NCBI RefSeq assembly: GCF_000377345.1
Contig: NZ_KB898055.1
Span: 1 to 42,857 of the forward strand
Direction: 5' to 3'
DNA from: Thioalkalivibrio sp. ALJ16
GTDB taxonomy: Bacteria; Pseudomonadota; Gammaproteobacteria; Ectothiorhodospirales; Ectothiorhodospiraceae
Length of the DNA stretch: 42,857 nucleotides
Shown: one piece after another, positions 38,527 through 42,857 of the stretch
Numbering within the stretch: the stretch's first letter is position 1
Layout of the letters: each line of letters starts with the position of its first letter
Translations under genes and position numbers: made by a program
The notes under the pieces: model-generated
Seen by the model: only the letters and a program-made list of their open reading frames with translations
Told to the model about the DNA's origin: nothing
Database searches by the model: none

Positions 38527-39074
38527 CCGTGCCCGTCCTGCAGTGTGGCAGCCCCTCCATCGAAGCCGCTCTGCGCGAGCTGCTCGGACGCTATGACCTG
38601 AAACTGGTGATGCACCCGGCCGGGACCGCCCTGCCCGGCACCTGGTGGGGCGAGCCCGAGGCCGGGATCATCGGTCGGGTGGTGCATGTGCGCCCGGACA
38701 CCCCCCTGCACTCGGCCCTGCACGAGGCCGGCCATGTGGTCTGCATGGACCCGGCCCGGCGCGCCCGCCTGCATACCAATGCGGGTGGCGACGATCTCGA
38801 GGAGTGTGGCGTCTGCTACCTGCAGATCCTGCTCGCGGACGCACTCCCCGGCGTGGGCCGCACACGGCTGATGCAGGACATGGATACCTGGGGCTACAGC
38901 TTCCGCCTGGGCCACACCGCCGCCTGGTTCCGCGAGGACGCGGCCGATGCCCGGACCTTCCTGCGCGCGCACGGCCTGATTGATGCCCACGACCGGCCAA
39001 GCTTTGTATGCCGTGGTGCCACGGCACCCGCGCCCGGCGCGGAATCGGATGCTACACTGCCGGCAATCGACTGA
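38523..39074 (+). CDS. Putative metallopeptidase-like protein (HEAGH)
   Basis: A 183-residue soluble protein with the zinc-protease-type motif HEAGH (residues 67-71), preceded by Pro-Leu-His-Ser-Ala and followed 20 residues later by a conserved-looking acidic patch GGDDLEE (88-94), where Glu93 or Glu94 could be the third metal ligand. Further on are CGVCYLQ and WGYSFRLG. The family looks like an uncharacterised group in Proteobacteria. Protease activity is unproven. The start ATG overlaps the previous stop. The C-terminal ~25 residues are low complexity. Confidence 0.75.
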   Translation: MTVPVLQCGSPSIEAALRELLGRYDLKLVMHPAGTALPGTWWGEPEAGIIGRVVHVRPDTPLHSALHEAGHVVCMDPARRARLHTNAGGDDLEECGVCYLQILLADALPGVGRTRLMQDMDTWGYSFRLGHTAAWFREDAADARTFLRAHGLIDAHDRPSFVCRGATAPAPGAESDATLPAID

Positions 39075-39142
39075 ACCTGCGCGCGCGTGGGCCCCGCCGC
39101 CGCGGGGATATGGACTGCACAGCACGGACCGGGAACCACCCC

Positions 39143-40354
39143 ATGGACAGCACCCGCATTGACGCCCTGTTGAAGGATATGGACCTGACCTCGAGCCTGT
39201 CGGATCAGGCCCGCAGCGAACTGGCCTCGGCCTGCACGGCACGCGAGCTTGAGGCGGGACGGCGCATGCGGCCACAGGATGTGGACGATCGCTACCTGTT
39301 CCTGGTGCAGGGCCAGCTTGTGCGCGTCAGTGGCGGGAGCCCGGCCCGCATCAGCGTGGACGCGGCCGACCCCGAAAGCCCGATGCAGATGTTCGACAAT
39401 AACAGCGGTCAGCAGGACTTCATCATCACGGAAAAGCCCTGCCAGATACTGGAGGTCCCGACCGCCGCACTGGAACGCGCCCACAGCGCCTCGCTGGTGG
39501 TGCACGACACCGACCTGGACGACACCGAAGGGGCCTTCTTCGGCGAGCTCTACGACCTGATTACCAGCAACCGGCTGGAACTGCCGACGATGCCGGAGAT
39601 CGCGCTGCGCATTCAGGAACTGACCAACGACCCGGACGCCGACCTCGACAAGCTGACCGAGGTGATCCAGCGCGACGGCACCATCGCCGGGGCCCTGCTG
39701 CACGCCACCAACAGCCCGCTTTTTCGCGCCTCGAAGCAGATCCAGTCCGTACGCGACGCGGTCAACCGGCTCGGCTTCCGCAACACCCGCATGCTGGCGA
39801 TGAACATGGCCCTGCGCCAGGCATTCAAGGCGCGCCATGCCTCGACCCGCGAGGCCATGGAACAGAGCTGGAAGCACGGGGCGCTGCAGTCCGCCTACAG
39901 CTACCTGATCGCCGACTCGCTGAAGCAGCTGGACCGCGAGCGCGCCCTGCTGGCCGGCCTGGTCGCCGGGATCGGGGCCGTACCCATCATCCAGTTCGTC
40001 GAGCTGCGCGAGGCCCAGCCCGACACCGAGCGCGTCCAGTCTCTGGTACGCCGCCTGAGCAATCTCGCCGGGGTGCTGGTGATCAACTACTGGGATCTGG
40101 GCAGCGACCTCGTGACCGTGGCCGAACACGCCGGGGACTGGGGCTATCGCGCCAATGCGCCGGACTACGCCAGCATGGCCCTGGTCGCGGAATGGGCCGC
40201 CCGGCGCGCCGAGGGCGAGAGCGTTCCGGAGGCGTCGGAGGTCGCCGCCTTCGAGGTTCTCGGGATCACCCAGCCGAGCGCGGGCGAGCCGATCGCCTTC
40301 CTCGAAGAACGCACCGAAGACCTCGCGGAACTCCGCGCCATGTTCAACGTCTGA
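39143..40354 (+). CDS. CNB-like + HDOD signalling protein 1
   Basis: A 403-residue protein. The N-terminal ~130 residues resemble a degenerate cyclic-nucleotide-binding-type beta-barrel (YLFLVQGQLVRVSGG), followed by an HDOD domain from ELPTMPEIALRIQEL (about 150) with IQRDGTIAGALLHATNSPLF and AVNRLGFRNTRMLAM. HDOD domains lack the HD catalytic pair and act in signalling. Start ATG 39143 (MDSTRID); another ATG at 39110 is possible. It is followed six bases later by a paralogue, suggesting a duplicated pair. Confidence 0.82.
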   Translation: MDSTRIDALLKDMDLTSSLSDQARSELASACTARELEAGRRMRPQDVDDRYLFLVQGQLVRVSGGSPARISVDAADPESPMQMFDNNSGQQDFIITEKPCQILEVPTAALERAHSASLVVHDTDLDDTEGAFFGELYDLITSNRLELPTMPEIALRIQELTNDPDADLDKLTEVIQRDGTIAGALLHATNSPLFRASKQIQSVRDAVNRLGFRNTRMLAMNMALRQAFKARHASTREAMEQSWKHGALQSAYSYLIADSLKQLDRERALLAGLVAGIGAVPIIQFVELREAQPDTERVQSLVRRLSNLAGVLVINYWDLGSDLVTVAEHAGDWGYRANAPDYASMALVAEWAARRAEGESVPEASEVAAFEVLGITQPSAGEPIAFLEERTEDLAELRAMFNV

Positions 40355-40360
40355 CGGACG

Positions 40361-41566
40361 GTGATCAGAGAACGCCTTCCACACCTGCGCCCGTTCGCCG
40401 ATCTCAGCGAGCGCGCGCGGGAAAAACTGTTGCAGCACGCCCGCACCATGACGGTGGACCCGGGCTTCAAGCTGCACGCGCGCGACGAATTCCGTAGCAT
40501 GATCTTCCTGCTGGAGGGCCGCATGATCCTGGCCAGCGGGCGCAACTCGGTGATGCTGCGTGGCGATGCCGACGAGGCACTCAGCCCGCTATTCGATGCC
40601 CACGACTACCACAGCCACGCCATTGCGGCCTCACGGTCCACCCTGGCGATCCTCGACCGCAAGGTGTTCGAGACTCTGGTGGACGGCGGCGGTCAGGACA
40701 GCGTGGAAGTCAGCGAGATCGAGCTGTCCGACCTTGAGGGCGAGCTGTTCCGCAGCATCTACACCCACGCCTACTCCGGCGACCTCGCCCTCCCGCAGCT
40801 GCCCGAGGTGGCCTTGCATCTGCAGCAGGCCCTGAAGGACCCGGACATCTCCATCGCCACCGCCACCCGCATTATCGAGGAAGATCCGAGCGTCGCCGGT
40901 CGCCTGCTGAGCGTGGCCAACAGCCCGGCCATGGGCAGCCATCGCGTCGTCTCTCGCCTGCAGGACGCGGTCGCCCGCCTCGGCCTGGAGCGCACCCGCC
41001 AGCTGGTCATGGCACTGGCGATGCACCAGGTATTCATCCACCGTGACAGTCCCTTCCACGATCTGCTCGAGCGGTTGTGGCGCCGGTCCGCGCGTATCGC
41101 CGCCATCAGCTGCGTACTGGCCGACCAGTGCGAGGCCGTCGACCCGCAGACTGCCCTGCTCGCCGGGCTTCTGCACCGCGTCGGCGCCCTGCCGGTGATC
41201 GCCGAGGTCGCGCGCGGCCACCCGGAGCGCACGCCGGAAGAGGTCGAGCGCATCCTGTTTCGCCTGGAAGGCCTGATCGGCGAACTGGTTGCCCGGCAAT
41301 GGGAACTGGCATCCGATATCATAGAATCGATTCGCGATTCCGGTGGCCCGGAAAACCCCGAGGCCCACGTACTCACCGACATCGTGCGGATCGCCCGCGC
41401 CGCGTGCCCGCGAGACGCCGAGGATGACCCCCTCGCGGATCGCATACCGCTGGCCAACCTGCGAGCGGTGGAGCGCCTGGGTTTCGTGCTCGACGACGAC
41501 GGCAGCCTGCCCGCCATCGAAACCGCACGGCAGGAAGTCGAGGCGCTGATCCGCGAAGTGGTCTGA
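40361..41566 (+). CDS. CNB-like + HDOD signalling protein 2
   Basis: A 401-residue paralogue of the preceding gene. The N-terminal cyclic-nucleotide-binding-like fold ([19 protein letters not shown], then [12 protein letters not shown]) is followed by an HDOD domain with [35 protein letters not shown] and [20 protein letters not shown]. The start is a GTG at 40361, seven bases after the previous stop; there is no good ATG before the conserved region. Function is inferred only: signal-responsive regulation. Confidence 0.82.
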   Translation: MIRERLPHLRPFADLSERAREKLLQHARTMTVDPGFKLHARDEFRSMIFLLEGRMILASGRNSVMLRGDADEALSPLFDAHDYHSHAIAASRSTLAILDRKVFETLVDGGGQDSVEVSEIELSDLEGELFRSIYTHAYSGDLALPQLPEVALHLQQALKDPDISIATATRIIEEDPSVAGRLLSVANSPAMGSHRVVSRLQDAVARLGLERTRQLVMALAMHQVFIHRDSPFHDLLERLWRRSARIAAISCVLADQCEAVDPQTALLAGLLHRVGALPVIAEVARGHPERTPEEVERILFRLEGLIGELVARQWELASDIIESIRDSGGPENPEAHVLTDIVRIARAACPRDAEDDPLADRIPLANLRAVERLGFVLDDDGSLPAIETARQEVEALIREVV

Positions 41567-41637
41567 GACCGCGCCACCCGATCGCCCCACGCCCGCCGGG
41601 AGACCACCCCGGCGGCCACCAGATTCAGGGAAGGCCC

Positions 41638-42594
41638 ATGGATACCCGAACTCGTCCGCAGCCCGGCGAAAAACAGCGCGCCGCCGACAAGGTCGCGCGC
41701 ATCCCCGTCAAGATCCGTCCGACCGAACGCCCGCAGCGCAAGCCGAAGTGGATTCGCGCCCAGAGCCAGGCGCGCCCGGAGGTGCAGCGGATCAAGGGCA
41801 TCCTGCGCGAACAGAAGCTGCACACCGTCTGCGAAGAGGCGAGCTGCCCGAACCTGGGCGAATGCTTCGCCCACGGCACCGCCACCTTCATGATCATGGG
41901 CGACATCTGCACGCGCCGCTGCCCGTTCTGCGATGTCGCCCACGGCCGCCCGGACGCGCTGGACCCCGACGAACCGCGCCACCTCGCCGAGACCATCCAG
42001 GCGCTGAGCCTCAAGTACGTGGTCATCACCTCGGTGGATCGGGATGACCTGCGCGATGGCGGGGCCGGCCACTTCGTGGACTGCATCCGCGAGGTGCGTA
42101 CCCTGAATCCGCACACGAAGATCGAGATCCTGGTACCCGACTTCCGCGGCCGCATGGACCGGGCGCTGGAGATCATGCATCAGGCCCCGCCGGACGTGTT
42201 CAATCACAACCTGGAAACGGTCCCGCGTCTGTACCGCGAGGCCCGCCCCGGGGCCGACTACCAGTGGTCGCTGGAGCTGCTGAAACGCTTTCGTGAACAG
42301 CACCCCGGGGTACCGACCAAGTCCGGCCTGATGCTGGGTCTGGGCGAGACGCGCGAAGAACTGCTGGAGGTCCTGGCGGACCTGCGCGAGCACGGCTGCG
42401 ACATGCTGACCCTGGGTCAGTACCTGCAGCCGTCGCGCCATCACCTGCCGGTAACTCGCTTCCTGTCGCCGGAGGAGTTCGACGAGCTCGGCGAGCGCGC
42501 CCGCGAGATGGGCTTCAAGCAAGTGGCCAGCGGGCCGATGGTCCGCTCGTCCTACCACGCCGACCTCCAGGCCCAGGGCCTCGAAACCGCCTGA
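41638..42594 (+). CDS. lipA: Lipoyl synthase
   Basis: A 318-residue radical-SAM enzyme that inserts two sulfurs into octanoyl groups to make lipoate. The auxiliary cluster cysteines are Cys65, Cys70 and Cys76 ([12 protein letters not shown]), the radical-SAM CxxxCxxC is Cys91, Cys95, Cys98 (CTRRCPFC), and the C-terminal RSSYHAD serine ligand region is present. The start ATG 41638 follows GGGAAGG. lipB, the usual neighbour, is absent; HDOD genes lie upstream instead. Confidence 0.97.
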   Translation: MDTRTRPQPGEKQRAADKVARIPVKIRPTERPQRKPKWIRAQSQARPEVQRIKGILREQKLHTVCEEASCPNLGECFAHGTATFMIMGDICTRRCPFCDVAHGRPDALDPDEPRHLAETIQALSLKYVVITSVDRDDLRDGGAGHFVDCIREVRTLNPHTKIEILVPDFRGRMDRALEIMHQAPPDVFNHNLETVPRLYREARPGADYQWSLELLKRFREQHPGVPTKSGLMLGLGETREELLEVLADLREHGCDMLTLGQYLQPSRHHLPVTRFLSPEEFDELGERAREMGFKQVASGPMVRSSYHADLQAQGLETA

Positions 42595-42608
42595 CCCGCC
42601 CTGCCGTT

Positions 42609-42647
42609 CCCAGCCTCTGGGCCATCATCCCGCGCCCCGAGGCTGGG
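42609..42647 (+). terminator. Hairpin after lipA
   Basis: A perfect 9-bp stem (42609-42617 with 42639-42647) and a 21-base loop, 14 bases past the lipA stop codon, just before repeat copy 2. No T tract; terminator-like. Confidence 0.45.
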
Positions 42648-42689
42648 CGCTGGCGCTTCGAGCCCCGGTGATTGATATGGCTTCGTCCG

Positions 42690-42857
42690 GCCGCCTGCCC
42701 TGTGTGGCTAGGCCTGGTTCGTCCTCCGGTGTTTACGGTGCCTTCGGTCCACCGCCTGCCCGGCGCTGACTCGCCAGCGCGCCCCGAGGTCCTTTCTTGC
42801 TTGCCCAAGAAAGGACCCAAAGAAGGGCACCCGGATTTCGCCCGGGAACCTCGCTCC
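42690..42857 (+). repeat. Dispersed structured repeat, copy 2 (truncated by window end)
   Basis: Reverse complement of the core of copy 1 (291-452), with the same three hairpins; the main perfect 12-bp stem is at 42788-42799 with 42806-42817. Like copy 1, it lies shortly after the 3' end of a gene and in the same orientation relative to that gene. The element runs past the window. Confidence 0.85.

Overview
High-GC gammaproteobacterial chromosome, densely packed with housekeeping genes. The gene orders nadB<>rpoE-rseA-rseB-rseC-mucD-lepA-lepB-rnc-era-recO-pdxJ-acpS and hflK-hflC-hisZ-purA-(tRNA-Leu)-rnr-rlmB-rpsF-rpsR-rplI-dnaB-alr are classic for Gammaproteobacteria. The very GC-rich coding, acidic proteins, c-type cytochromes and a persulfide dioxygenase suggest a halo(alkali)philic sulfur oxidiser of the Ectothiorhodospiraceae (Thioalkalivibrio-like). 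That assignment is inference; no 16S gene is present.

Layout. (1) 1-534 is a non-coding dispersed repeat; an inverted copy closes the window at about 42690-42857. (2) 535-7924, minus strand: DUF455 ferritin-like protein, Cu+-type P1B ATPase with two unusual metal-binding domains, cardiolipin synthase, O-succinylhomoserine sulfhydrylase (metZ), alanine racemase. (3) 7933-11537, minus: dnaB, rplI, DUF2232 membrane protein, rpsR, rpsF. (4) 11703-13137, minus: an accessory cassette of two c-type cytochromes (one extremely His-rich) and a Cys/His-rich exported peptide, sitting between rpsF and rlmB. (5) 13165-16741, minus: rlmB and an RNase R with a long repetitive basic tail. (6) 17144-17230, plus: tRNA-Leu(CAG) behind a near-consensus promoter. 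(7) 17413-22120, minus: purA, hisZ, hflC, hflK with a strong terminator before hisZ. (8) 22248-33323, minus: the sigma-E regulon locus running through translation, secretion and RNA-processing genes. (9) 33468-35108, plus: nadB, divergent from rpoE. (10) 35182-37635, minus: ferredoxin-reductase-like protein, mazG, persulfide dioxygenase. (11) 37865-42594, plus: BolA-like gene, two uncharacterised genes (one with a HEAGH metallopeptidase motif), two tandem HDOD signalling genes and lipA.

How they work together: the sigma-E block couples envelope-stress sensing (RseA/B/C, MucD) to membrane targeting (LepB) and translation (LepA, Era, RNase III). The ribosomal/replication block is a growth-rate cluster. 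The accessory parts point to copper/heavy-metal handling (ATPase, His-rich cytochrome, Cys/His peptide), sulfur metabolism (persulfide dioxygenase, MetZ) and two-gene HDOD signalling. I found no CRISPR array, prophage, transposase or plasmid functions. The least explained parts are the paired 3'-end repeats, the SDHC-type metal-binding domains, the His-rich cytochrome cassette and the bolA-orf-HEAGH gene set.
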